DNA of 16,170 nucleotides, from positions 1 to 16,170 of the forward strand of contig JAIWNQ010000137.1 in the NCBI GenBank assembly GCA_020216745.1. Direction: 5' to 3'. Shown in pieces: positions 1-6,859 of the stretch; the stretch's first letter is position 1; each line of letters begins with the position of its first letter. The translations under genes were made by a program, and so were the position numbers. Source of the stretch: Candidatus Hydrogenedens sp. Lineage in GTDB: Bacteria; Hydrogenedentota; Hydrogenedentia; Hydrogenedentales; Hydrogenedentaceae. Under the pieces are notes generated by a model. That model was not told the DNA's origin. It saw only the letters and a list, made by a program, of their open reading frames with translations, and did no database searches.

Positions 1-198
1 CCCTTCTTTGAGAGCGGTCAAGGTTATTGGCACACCATATTCATCAGATCCACCAATATATAGAACCTTTCTACCACGTAATCGTTGATAGCGAACATAA
101 ATATCGGCAGGAAGATAAGCACCTGCAATATGTCCTAAATGAATATGCCCATTAGCATACGGTAAGGCACTTGTAACTAATATTTTGTTATATCCCAT
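1..198 (-). CDS. metG: methionyl-tRNA synthetase, N-terminal part (cut by window edge)
   Basis: Class I aminoacyl-tRNA synthetase that joins methionine to tRNA-Met in the cytoplasm. Only the first 66 codons are present; the gene continues beyond base 1. The translation opens [17 protein letters not shown], followed by the class I HIGH signature in the form HLGH (residues 20-23) and then GSDEYG (50-55), both diagnostic of MetRS catalytic domains. The ATG at 198 is preceded by AAGGAAGAG at about nine bases, a good ribosome-binding site. It lies 68 bp downstream of the first TIM-barrel gene. That gap has no terminator-like hairpin, so read-through from the alpha operon is possible; a TATAAT-like hexamer at 266-271 lacks a convincing -35. 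The anticodon-binding and dimerisation domains cannot be assessed. Confidence 0.95.
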   Translation of the reverse strand, partial: MGYNKILVTSALPYANGHIHLGHIAGAYLPADIYVRYQRLRGRKVLYIGGSDEYGVPITLTALKEG

Positions 199-266
199 GG
201 TATTATCTCTTCCTTATTATGCAAACCTTATAACACGAACTATGCGAACTTAAAACTGTTTATTTA

Positions 267-1040
267 TTATAAAATAATCGTTGAAAGATAACTCAGACTT
301 TTTTCCGCACTATCTATTGATGTTTTTTCAAAATCTGTATCTTGTTCTATTATCCAGTCGCTTCGGTTAACTTTTGCAATTTTGGACAATAAATCCTGCC
401 AGAGAATTTTTCCCTCATTTCCCAATTCAGTAAACATTAATGGATTTACAGAACGAACATCTTTAAGATGGAATAAAGCAATACGCTTATTATATCTTTG
501 CACAATATCCCAAGGGTCTTGATATGTCGCCACATAAGCCCACCCAATATCTAACTCAAGTGAAACATGAGGAGCTAAGTTAATAAGGTTATCCAATAAA
601 TAACCATTCCCCGAGGTCACAAGTTCATGAGCATGATTGTGATAAGATAAAGCTACCCCTTGTTCTTCAGCCTGTATGCCTAATTGCTCCAATTGGCTTA
701 ACACTTGTGATAATATTGCTTCATCCTGCCATATTTGAGGGTCTATCCAAGGAACAACAATTTTATTTATACCCACTGTTTTTGCATTACTAAAAATATC
801 ATTTGGATTCTGCTGTAGCAAAAGGAAATCAACATGCATACTGATCGGAGTAAGGCTGTATTTATTTAATCTTTCTACAAATTCAAAGATAGACCTCTCC
901 CCTATATCTGCTATTTCCACATACGAATATCCTATTTCTTTCAGCTTTTGGAAAGTCGCTTCCAAATTCTTTGATAACTCATCACGAACTGTATAAAGTT
1001 GGATAGCAATTTTACGGGAATTTGAGGAATTCGGTGTCAT
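267..1040 (-). CDS. sugar phosphate isomerase/epimerase-like TIM-barrel protein (paralog A)
   Basis: 257-residue protein of the xylose isomerase-like TIM-barrel superfamily (AP_endonuc_2 fold), which includes metal-dependent ketose isomerases and epimerases such as IolI/IolE-type enzymes. Visible motifs: QLYTVRDEL on strand 1 (14-22), VEIADIG (41-47), YHNHAHEL (133-140), ELDIGW (162-167), HLKDV (191-195) and IIEQD (230-234). By family precedent, the His, Asp, His and Glu residues in the last four motifs would form the divalent-metal and substrate site. There is no signal peptide or membrane segment, so it is probably cytoplasmic. It starts 18 bp after paralog B, with which it shares every motif, and lies upstream of metG. 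The substrate cannot be read from the sequence; the family is notoriously broad. Confidence 0.85.
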   Translation of the reverse strand: MTPNSSNSRKIAIQLYTVRDELSKNLEATFQKLKEIGYSYVEIADIGERSIFEFVERLNKYSLTPISMHVDFLLLQQNPNDIFSNAKTVGINKIVVPWIDPQIWQDEAILSQVLSQLEQLGIQAEEQGVALSYHNHAHELVTSGNGYLLDNLINLAPHVSLELDIGWAYVATYQDPWDIVQRYNKRIALFHLKDVRSVNPLMFTELGNEGKILWQDLLSKIAKVNRSDWIIEQDTDFEKTSIDSAEKSLSYLSTIIL

Positions 1041-1058
1041 AGATTTTACTTTATGTTA

Positions 1059-1829
1059 TTAGGATGAAAGACGTTTTTTCAGGAAATTGTAGCTTTCCGA
1101 AACTTCTTCAAAAATATCACCTTGAAATGAGTCCTGCTCATAAAAATACCATTCTACTTGGTCTGTCTTTGCTGAGGGTAAAATCTCATCCCAATTTAAG
1201 TCACCCTTCCCTAAGGGAACAATTACATGCTTCTTCCCTATTGCCTTTTTCTCTATACGAACATCTTTAACATGAATTACTGGACACCGTTTAGGATATT
1301 TTTTCAACCAGTTAGCAGGATTTGAACCACCAACATAAATCCATGCTAAATCAAATTCCGCATACAGGTTATCTGCACATGTTGATTGTAATAACATATC
1401 AAGTTTGGAAACGGATTGATTTGGAAACGGTTGTAATTCCCAGTCATGATTGTGATATGACAATCGCAAATTCTTCAAGCGGAGGCGTGCTCCTAACGCA
1501 TCAAGTCGAGCACATCCTTTTAACCACACTTCAGAATTTGCACGACAATCAGACATCATCCCACCCGGAGCAAGATCCGTAACACCGACTGTCTGCCAGA
1601 ACTGAACCTGTTCATCAAAGTTTTTTTCAAACTCTTCTATACTAATGTGAGCAGATATCGCCTTCAAACCTGCATTATCTAATGCATTTCGAATTTCATT
1701 TGCTGGTAGGTCTGGCATTCCACTCCACTGTACATATTCAAACCCTATTTCACGAACCTTTTTAAGTGTACCCTGCAAATCTTTCTTGGCAGGTTCACGA
1801 ACACTATAAAGTTGCAACCCAAACCGCAT
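1059..1829 (-). CDS. sugar phosphate isomerase/epimerase-like TIM-barrel protein (paralog B)
   Basis: 256-residue TIM-barrel protein of the same superfamily as its downstream neighbour. Motifs: GLQLYSVREP at the N terminus (4-13), SYHNHDWEL (124-132), AEFDLAW (157-163), IHVKDV (185-190) and FYEQD (229-233). These supply the His, Asp, His and Glu positions expected for a bound divalent metal. Length is normal for a single-domain member, and no export signal is visible. The ATG at 1829 follows AGGGA at a usable distance and lies only 15 bp after the rplQ stop, with no hairpin between, so it is probably transcribed as the tail of the alpha operon. The two copies share motif order but differ widely between motifs, which suggests an old duplication with possible specialisation. 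Substrate unknown. Confidence 0.85.
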   Translation of the reverse strand: MRFGLQLYSVREPAKKDLQGTLKKVREIGFEYVQWSGMPDLPANEIRNALDNAGLKAISAHISIEEFEKNFDEQVQFWQTVGVTDLAPGGMMSDCRANSEVWLKGCARLDALGARLRLKNLRLSYHNHDWELQPFPNQSVSKLDMLLQSTCADNLYAEFDLAWIYVGGSNPANWLKKYPKRCPVIHVKDVRIEKKAIGKKHVIVPLGKGDLNWDEILPSAKTDQVEWYFYEQDSFQGDIFEEVSESYNFLKKRLSS

Positions 1830-1844
1830 ATATATTCCCTTGCT

Positions 1845-2234
1845 CTATTTCTTTGTAGGTTTTGCTTCTTTCTTTTCAACCATATCAATTATCTCAACTC
1901 GTGCTAACGGTGAACCATCACCCAAACGATGGTCCAAACGAAGGATACGTGTATATCCACCTGGTCTCTCTGCACATGCGGGACCAATCTCTTTAAATAA
2001 TCGTGTTACTACATCGTTGTCTCGTAGTCGTGCAAAGGCTAACCGTCTGTGATGTACCGTATCTTCCTTAGCGAGGGTGATGATTGGCTCTGCAAATTGT
2101 CTCAGTTCTTTAGCCTTCATCAGACCAGTTTCAATAGCATCATGGCGGAATAAGGCACACATAAGACTACGCATTAGAGCCTCTCTATGAGATGTATTTC
2201 TACCCAATCGGCGTCCTGCTTTACGATGTCGCAT
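1845..2234 (-). CDS. rplQ: 50S ribosomal protein L17
   Basis: Large-subunit protein L17, 129 residues, normal length for bacteria. The N terminus MRHRKAGRRLGRNTSHREAL is the highly conserved rRNA-binding stretch of the family, and GGYTRILRL (92-100) is also canonical. The short C terminus is lysine-rich (EKKEAKPTKK). It follows rpoA by 28 bp, the classic end of the alpha operon, with an AAGGAG ribosome-binding site before the ATG at 2234. No terminator is recognisable after its TAG stop; the next gene, a TIM-barrel enzyme, starts 15 bp later. Confidence 0.98.
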   Translation of the reverse strand: MRHRKAGRRLGRNTSHREALMRSLMCALFRHDAIETGLMKAKELRQFAEPIITLAKEDTVHHRRLAFARLRDNDVVTRLFKEIGPACAERPGGYTRILRLDHRLGDGSPLARVEIIDMVEKKEAKPTKK

Positions 2235-2262
2235 TTTATAACTCCTTCACATTCTTATTAAT

Positions 2263-3351
2263 TTAGTCTTCCTGTTCTTCTTTTATCATTGTCTCAGCAA
2301 TAAAATCTTCCGAGTCGCTTACTCCACCTTGAACCCCAGGCTCATGGAAATCCACACGACCTTGTTTGCCACGTCCGTGTCCTTTCTCCTTTTTCGTTCC
2401 CAACGATAAGCCATATTTGTCAAGAACCTCTTTTACCTTTAACAATGTTGTGGTTCCCAAATTCGGCAGACGTGACAAAGATTCTTCTGAATAAGTTATC
2501 AACTCACCGAGTGTTTTAATTCTCGCATTACGGAAACAATTAAGAGCCCGTTGTGGAAATTCAACTTGTTCAATAGGTTTCAATAACAATGCATCTAATT
2601 TTTGTTTTTCGAGAAGTTCTTCTCGTTCTTCTTCCTCTTCACTTTTCAACTTTATTTTCTCCTGCTTAACAAAAATCCTGAGATGGTCAATTAATAAGGA
2701 AGAAGCCTCTTCTAATGCCTTTTCAGGGGTAATAGAGCCATTAGTCCAAATGTCAAGGATAAGACGGTCATAATCTGTTTTTTGGCCAACTCGTGCATCT
2801 TCTACCTGAAAATTTACCTTAATAACGGGAGAAAAGTTAGCATCTAAATAAATTGTCCCACGTTCAGCATGCCCTAATTCTAATTCCTCTGCTGGGATAT
2901 ATCCTCTACCCCGCGATACCTTCACCTCCATCTTTAACTTGGCGTCCGGACGAACCGCAACCGCTATAACATGGTCCGGATTAAACACCTCAACAGGTTG
3001 GTTCTTAAATAAATCTTTTGCACAAATTGTTTTTTCACCTGTATGTTCAAATGAAAAAATAAGAGAATCGCCTTGTGTTAGAGAAACCTGGCATCTTTTG
3101 AGGTTTAATACTAAGTCCGTTACATCTTCTTGAAAACCGGGGAGTGCTGAAAATTCGTGATAAATTCCTTCAATGTTAATAGCAGTAATGGCACTTCCTT
3201 CAAGAGAAGCCAGAAGCACCCTTCGTAATGCATTCCCCACGGTGATACCATATCCCCGTTCGAAGGGTTCCACGATAATACGTGCATAACGTTCATTTGA
3301 AGTCGGTTCAAATTGTACCGCTTCCGGAATAATAAAATCTTTCGCTACCAT
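2263..3351 (-). CDS. rpoA: DNA-directed RNA polymerase subunit alpha
   Basis: Alpha subunit, whose N-terminal domain dimerises and nucleates RNA polymerase assembly and whose C-terminal domain contacts promoter UP elements and activators. Residues 1 to about 234 form the N-terminal domain, with the assembly motif GNALRRVLLASLEG (39-52). A very acidic linker follows (SEEEEEREELLEKQ, about 237-250), then the C-terminal domain at about 256-318. There Arg268, Asn271 and Cys272 match E. coli Arg265, Asn268 and Cys269, but E. coli Lys298 and Ser299 are Thr301 and Thr302 here (NLGTTT). At 362 residues it exceeds the E. coli protein (329), because about 44 residues follow GLSLG: a basic glycine-rich part, then an acidic end (IKEEQED). 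It sits 69 bp after rpsK with no rpsD between. An AAAGGG site precedes the ATG. Confidence 0.98.
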   Translation of the reverse strand: MVAKDFIIPEAVQFEPTSNERYARIIVEPFERGYGITVGNALRRVLLASLEGSAITAINIEGIYHEFSALPGFQEDVTDLVLNLKRCQVSLTQGDSLIFSFEHTGEKTICAKDLFKNQPVEVFNPDHVIAVAVRPDAKLKMEVKVSRGRGYIPAEELELGHAERGTIYLDANFSPVIKVNFQVEDARVGQKTDYDRLILDIWTNGSITPEKALEEASSLLIDHLRIFVKQEKIKLKSEEEEEREELLEKQKLDALLLKPIEQVEFPQRALNCFRNARIKTLGELITYSEESLSRLPNLGTTTLLKVKEVLDKYGLSLGTKKEKGHGRGKQGRVDFHEPGVQGGVSDSEDFIAETMIKEEQED

Positions 3352-3420
3352 TTGGTTATACCCTTTGAATTTTTGGTTAGGCGTGTTTTGTTATATCTAT
3401 TCATATTTTAATTTATATTG

Positions 3421-3819
3421 TTATACTCTTCTTCTCTTACGTGGACGACAACCATTGTGCGGAATAGGAGTCGTATCTTTAATTAACGTAACATTCAGAC
3501 CCGCTGCCTGAATCGCACGAATAGCAGATTCTCGACCAGCACCGGGACCATTTACAAAAACACTAACTTCACGCAATCCCATTTCGATAGCACGTTTAGC
3601 AGCCTGTTCTGCAGCGAGTTGTGCCGCATAAGCAGTGCTTTTCCGTGAACCGCTAAAGCCTACCTGACCTGCACTGGACCAAGATACAACATTGCCCTGT
3701 GGGTCTGTTATTGAAACAATCGTGTTGTTAAATGTTGCTTGAATATAAGCATTTCCAGAGGATACACTTAGAATAATTCTCTTCTTTTTTGCTCTTGATT
3801 TTCCTTTGTCTCGTTGCAC
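3421..3819 (-). CDS. rpsK: 30S ribosomal protein S11
   Basis: Small-subunit platform protein S11, 132 residues, which binds the 690-720 region of 16S rRNA near the E-site and mRNA exit. The N-terminal basic tail ([10 protein letters not shown]) is followed by [12 protein letters not shown] (28-39), [14 protein letters not shown] (89-102) and the C terminus [13 protein letters not shown]. The Asn122-Gly123 pair corresponds to the site known to form isoaspartate in E. coli S11. The start codon is GTG at 3819, supported by AAAAGGAG whose GGAG (3828-3831) ends eight bases upstream; no in-frame ATG is equally well placed. It follows rpsM by 35 bp. The next gene is rpoA rather than rpsD. Confidence 0.98.
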   Translation of the reverse strand: MQRDKGKSRAKKKRIILSVSSGNAYIQATFNNTIVSITDPQGNVVSWSSAGQVGFSGSRKSTAYAAQLAAEQAAKRAIEMGLREVSVFVNGPGAGRESAIRAIQAAGLNVTLIKDTTPIPHNGCRPRKRRRV

Positions 3820-3854
3820 GGATTATTCTCCTTTTAATTTATTTATATATTGGA

Positions 3855-4220
3855 TTATTTCTTCTTTGAAGCGATTCTACGTGGTCCTTTTCGTGTCCGA
3901 GCATTGGTATGAGTCCTCTGGCCACGAACAGGCAACCCTTTCTTATGGCGTGTCCCACGATAGCAACTAATATCCATAAGCCGTTTTATATTTGCGGAAA
4001 TTTCACGACGCAAATCACCTTCTACTTTGTAATGGCTTTGGATATAGGAAGACAATGTGTTTGCCTGCTCGTCTGTCAAATCTCGCACACGGATATTCGG
4101 ATTGATATTCGTATTTGCAAGAATCTCACGAGCACGACTCGGACCTATTCCATAAATGTAAGCCAATGCAATTTCTACTCTTTTATCCTTTGGCAAATCA
4201 ACACCTACAACACGAGCCAT
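3855..4220 (-). CDS. rpsM: 30S ribosomal protein S13
   Basis: Small-subunit head protein S13, 121 residues, which contacts the large subunit through intersubunit bridges and the P-site tRNA through its basic C-terminal tail. The helix-two turns-helix element is visible at [17 protein letters not shown] (18-34). The signature [19 protein letters not shown] lies at 88-106, ending in an [12 protein letters not shown] tail. The ATG at 4220 follows AAAAGGAGACC. It lies 20 bp after rpmJ and opens the S13-S11-alpha-L17 group. In E. coli this group is repressed by S4 binding near the rpsM start, but rpsD is not in this operon. Confidence 0.98.
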   Translation of the reverse strand: MARVVGVDLPKDKRVEIALAYIYGIGPSRAREILANTNINPNIRVRDLTDEQANTLSSYIQSHYKVEGDLRREISANIKRLMDISCYRGTRHKKGLPVRGQRTHTNARTRKGPRRIASKKK

Positions 4221-4240
4221 TCGTTAGGTCTCCTTTTGGG

Positions 4241-4354
4241 TTATCCCTGTTTTTGTTTATGTTTTGGATTGTCACAAATAACACGGACTTGACCGTGTCT
4301 GCGAATAATTTTGCATTTCTCACATATCTTTTTAACTGAGCTTCTTACCTTCAT
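4241..4354 (-). CDS. rpmJ: 50S ribosomal protein L36 (zinc-binding form)
   Basis: A 37-codon gene found by reading the gap between infA and rpsM. It translates to a protein opening [14 protein letters not shown] and ending NPKHKQKQG, with an ATG at 4354 and TAA at 4241-4243. L36 is the smallest large-subunit protein and helps organise 23S rRNA near helices 89 and 97. Cys11, Cys14, Cys27 and His32 form the C-x2-C...C-x4-H zinc ribbon, so this is the zinc-dependent form rather than the zinc-free paralog some bacteria use under zinc shortage. It lies 18 bp after infA and 20 bp before rpsM, the common order. Confidence 0.97.
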   Translation of the reverse strand: MKVRSSVKKICEKCKIIRRHGQVRVICDNPKHKQKQG

Positions 4355-4372
4355 AGTTACACCACTTTCTTT

Positions 4373-4609
4373 TTAACCGTTAACGGGTCCTGATTGTTTA
4401 AAACGATATGTTATTCTTCCGCGTGTAAGGTCATAAGGCGACATCTCCACCTTTACCTTATCACCCGGTAATATACGGATGAAATTCATCCGCATCTTTC
4501 CTGATACATGTGCAAGTATCGTATGCCCATTCTTTAACTGCACACGAAACATACAGTTAGGTAAGGGCTCCATTACGATACCTTCAACTTCAATTGGTTT
4601 TTCTTTCAT
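4373..4609 (-). CDS. infA: translation initiation factor IF-1
   Basis: IF-1, a single OB-fold protein that occupies the A site of the 30S subunit during initiation and cooperates with IF-2 and IF-3. The 78 residues include the near-invariant run [19 protein letters not shown] (37-55) and [15 protein letters not shown] (57-71). The N terminus [10 protein letters not shown] replaces the more common MAKED start but keeps the IEVEG strand. The C terminus is a few residues longer than E. coli IF-1 (QSGPVNG). The ATG at 4609 is 23 bp after the map stop; the Shine-Dalgarno sequence is weak (AAAGAG). The map-infA-rpmJ order is standard for many phyla. Confidence 0.98.
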   Translation of the reverse strand: MKEKPIEVEGIVMEPLPNCMFRVQLKNGHTILAHVSGKMRMNFIRILPGDKVKVEMSPYDLTRGRITYRFKQSGPVNG

Positions 4610-4632
4610 ATATTTATATAAAAACTCTTTAT

Positions 4633-5409
4633 CTAATTAGTTCGTTGTCCCCATACAAGTCGTTCGCTTGTAGACAGAATTTCTCCTCTGTCTTTGCGAA
4701 CTACAATACTATGTTCAAAATGAGCACTTGGCAATCCATCCTGTGTTACAGCTGTCCAACCATCATCCAAAATTCGGATGCCTGATGTGCCCATATTAAC
4801 CATAGGCTCAATGGCAAGAACCATTCCTGCCCTTAATCGGACACCCGGTCTACCAGTATCAAAGTTCGGAATTTGGAGAGGCTCATGCATTTCAGTGCCA
4901 ATGCCGTGCCCTACAAAATCACGAACTACAGAAAAACCTTCTTTCTTACATGTATTCTCTATCACTTTGCCAATATCGTTAATAGTATTTCCTTCTTTTG
5001 CTTCCGCAATTGCACGCGAAAGTGCCAGGTCAGTTGTATCTATTAACTTTTTCCGTTGAGAATCAACATTGCCACACGGGACGGTTACCGCAGCGTCGCC
5101 GTAATATCCACAATAACATGTGCCAACATCGATACTCACAATTTCTCCTTCTTTTAATGTTCGTTTCCCAGGAATACCATGAACTACTTCGTTCTCTATT
5201 GAGATACATGTCGCCGATGGATAGCCACGATACCCTTTGAACGATGGGACTGCCCCACGTTCACGTATCATTTCTTCGGCAATCCTATCCAACTCTTTCG
5301 TTGTTATTCCCGGTCTTATGTTCTCTGCCAAAGTAGCTAAAACCTCAGCAACAATCTGATTTGCGGTACGGAGCAGTTCAATCTCCCATTCAGAGCGAAT
5401 TACAACCAT
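4633..5409 (-). CDS. map: methionine aminopeptidase, type I
   Basis: Co-translational enzyme that removes the N-terminal methionine from nascent proteins; pita-bread fold with a dinuclear metal centre. From the ATG at 5409 the protein has 258 residues, the usual type I length. All expected residues are present: His77 (VVHGIP), Asp94 (SIDVG), Asp105 (YGDAAVT), His168 (VGHGIG), Glu201 (AIEPM) and Glu232 (FEHSIVV). The frame stays open up to an ATG at 5511, but I reject that start. The extra 34 codons would run through the hairpin and promoter after secY, and the chosen start gives [16 protein letters not shown], which matches the typical MetAP beginning. The Shine-Dalgarno (AAAGGT, 5423-5428) is rather distant. 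It is the first gene after the inferred internal promoter. adk, often found between secY and map, is missing. Confidence 0.95.
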   Translation of the reverse strand: MVVIRSEWEIELLRTANQIVAEVLATLAENIRPGITTKELDRIAEEMIRERGAVPSFKGYRGYPSATCISIENEVVHGIPGKRTLKEGEIVSIDVGTCYCGYYGDAAVTVPCGNVDSQRKKLIDTTDLALSRAIAEAKEGNTINDIGKVIENTCKKEGFSVVRDFVGHGIGTEMHEPLQIPNFDTGRPGVRLRAGMVLAIEPMVNMGTSGIRILDDGWTAVTQDGLPSAHFEHSIVVRKDRGEILSTSERLVWGQRTN

Positions 5410-5445
5410 ACCACATTTAGCTACCTTTACAAAGTAAGGGGTTAT

Positions 5446-5475
5446 ATTATAACAACTTACACATTTATATATCAA
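5446..5475 (-). promoter_or_regulatory. sigma70-type promoter for map-infA-rpmJ-alpha genes
   Basis: On the minus strand, TTGATA (5470-5475) is separated by 18 bases from TATAAT (5446-5451), five of six and six of six matches to the sigma70 consensus. Transcription would start near 5439, leaving a leader of about 30 bases before the map ATG at 5409. It lies within the only long non-coding gap of the core cluster, just after a terminator-like hairpin, which makes a chance match less likely. The sequence match is seen directly; activity is inferred. Confidence 0.7.
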
Positions 5476-5477
5476 CA

Positions 5478-5504
5478 TAAAAGAGGAGAATCGCTCCTCT
5501 TTTA
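5478..5504 (-). terminator. intrinsic terminator-like hairpin after secY
   Basis: A perfect 11-bp inverted repeat (5478-5488 with 5494-5504) around a five-base loop, ten bases past the secY stop. In the minus-strand RNA the arms read UAAAAGAGGAG and CUCCUCUUUUA around CGAUU. The GAGGAG/CUCCUC core followed by UUUUAUGUU is the layout of a rho-independent terminator. Because the A tract mirrors the U tract, it could work in both directions. It may end the S10-spc transcript fully or partly; the promoter directly downstream supports a boundary between transcription units. Confidence 0.72.
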
Positions 5505-5514
5505 AATTCAAAAA

Positions 5515-6846
5515 TTAAAACATTCTACGGGAACGAATGCGTCCTGCCTTCCCGCTAAATCCGTCATAATGTCGCATCAATAAGTGTTGCTCAATTTGTT
5601 TAATTGTATCTAATGCGACACCTACCAATATTAGCAAACTTGTTCCACCAAAGAACTGTACTATTGTCCAATCAGGCACTTTGATAAAGAAATAAACAGC
5701 CTCAGGAAGAAGCGCAATAACTGCAAGGAATATAGAACCCGCAAGGGTAATCCGTGTCATAATATGATTCAGATATTCCGCTGTCGCTTTGCCCGGACGA
5801 ACACCGACAATAACACCTCCATATTTCTTCATATTATCTGCAATTTCAACCGGATTGAATGTAATGGCCGTGTAGAAAAATGAGAAGAAAATAATCAGTC
5901 CACCATAACATATTGCATATCCAATATTACCAGGGTAAAACAGTTGTCGGATAATCCATTCAAGAATGGGTACTCGAATGGTATCCCCTAAATAAGCAGG
6001 AAGAGATAAAATAGAACTTGCAAATATGATAGGAATAACACCTGCTTGATTTACCCGAAGAGGCAAATAGGTTTTTTGCCCGCCGGAAACTCTTTTCCCT
6101 TTTACCTGTCTCGGATACTGAACCGGAATACGTCTCTGCCCAGTGGTTATTGCAATAGCACCAGCTATCACAGCAACCATTAAGAAGACAAGGATTAATG
6201 CCTGAAACATATTCAATTGCTTTGAGACAAAAACCAACTGGAAAAGATGCCTCAATGCTGCCGGCATTCGTGAAACAATACTTGTAAAAATAATCAAGGA
6301 CATTCCATTACCTATACCAAATTCACTAACCTGCTCACCGATCCACATCACAAACGCAGCACCTGTTGTAAACGATAAAACACAGGTAAAAATAAATACA
6401 GGTCCCGGATTAGGAACAATTTCCCTACCTAATCCTTGCAGAAACCACGCAATACCTATCGACTGTATAACACAAAGGACAATTGTTCCATAACGCGTAT
6501 AATCATTAATCTTCTGTTGACCTTGTTGCCCTTCCTTTTGTAATTTTTCCAATGCTGGAATAATAGGGATAAGCAATGAGAGAATAATTGATGCTGTAAT
6601 ATATGGCATAATACCTAATGTAAATACTGTAGCCCGTGCAAATGCACCCCCACTAAACATATCATAAAAACCAAGCAACCCACCACCTTGACTAATCTTT
6701 TGAGCTAATGCCGCTCCATCAATACCGGGTGCCGGCACATGACAACCGAGACGGTATATAGCCAGCATGATAAGGGTAAAAATAATCCGGCTTTTTAATT
6801 CCGGTATTTTGAATGCATTTTTAAACGCCTCGATAGGTTGAGACAC
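5515..6846 (-). CDS. secY: protein translocase subunit SecY
   Basis: Central channel subunit of the SecYEG translocon in the inner membrane, 443 residues with ten expected transmembrane helices (for example about 19-34, 118-138, 150-170, 214-234 and 310-330). Recognisable elements: the plug region after PAPGIDGAAL (38-47), the cytosolic C4 loop GQRRIPVQYPRQ (236-247), the helix 7 start VNQAGVIPIIFASS (265-278) and the C5 loop GVRPG with Arg350, matching the essential E. coli Arg357. The C-terminal element HLLMRHYDGF (421-430) is also conserved. The start is GTG at 6846 with GAGGAG seven to eight bases before it. It lies 13 bp after rplO, and a terminator-like hairpin follows its TAA stop. Confidence 0.98.
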   Translation of the reverse strand: MSQPIEAFKNAFKIPELKSRIIFTLIMLAIYRLGCHVPAPGIDGAALAQKISQGGGLLGFYDMFSGGAFARATVFTLGIMPYITASIILSLLIPIIPALEKLQKEGQQGQQKINDYTRYGTIVLCVIQSIGIAWFLQGLGREIVPNPGPVFIFTCVLSFTTGAAFVMWIGEQVSEFGIGNGMSLIIFTSIVSRMPAALRHLFQLVFVSKQLNMFQALILVFLMVAVIAGAIAITTGQRRIPVQYPRQVKGKRVSGGQKTYLPLRVNQAGVIPIIFASSILSLPAYLGDTIRVPILEWIIRQLFYPGNIGYAICYGGLIIFFSFFYTAITFNPVEIADNMKKYGGVIVGVRPGKATAEYLNHIMTRITLAGSIFLAVIALLPEAVYFFIKVPDWTIVQFFGGTSLLILVGVALDTIKQIEQHLLMRHYDGFSGKAGRIRSRRMF

Positions 6847-6859
6847 CGGCTTACTCCTC

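Noticed and set aside
266..271. TATAAT hexamer on the minus strand before metG as a promoter
   Set aside because: No convincing -35 lies 16-18 bases upstream (GAGTTA at 17), and the area is AT-rich, so a chance match is likely. A second candidate, TATAAG nearer the gene with TTTTAA at 17, is equally weak.
1064..1582. Open frames on the plus strand opposite the second TIM-barrel gene
   Set aside because: They lie antisense to a gene with clear family motifs, have no recognisable protein features, and look like coding shadows.
199..1844. TIM-barrel genes as part of a sugar catabolic or defence island
   Set aside because: No transporter, kinase, regulator, recombinase or repeat accompanies them in the window; only the two enzymes flanked by rplQ and metG are seen.
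3120..3311. Minus-strand frame overlapping rpoA in another frame
   Set aside because: Lies inside the alpha N-terminal domain coding sequence, which is fully conserved in its own frame; no start signal.
3352..3420. Possible promoter (TATAAC) in the rpsK-rpoA gap
   Set aside because: No -35-like hexamer at proper spacing; the region is simply AT-rich.
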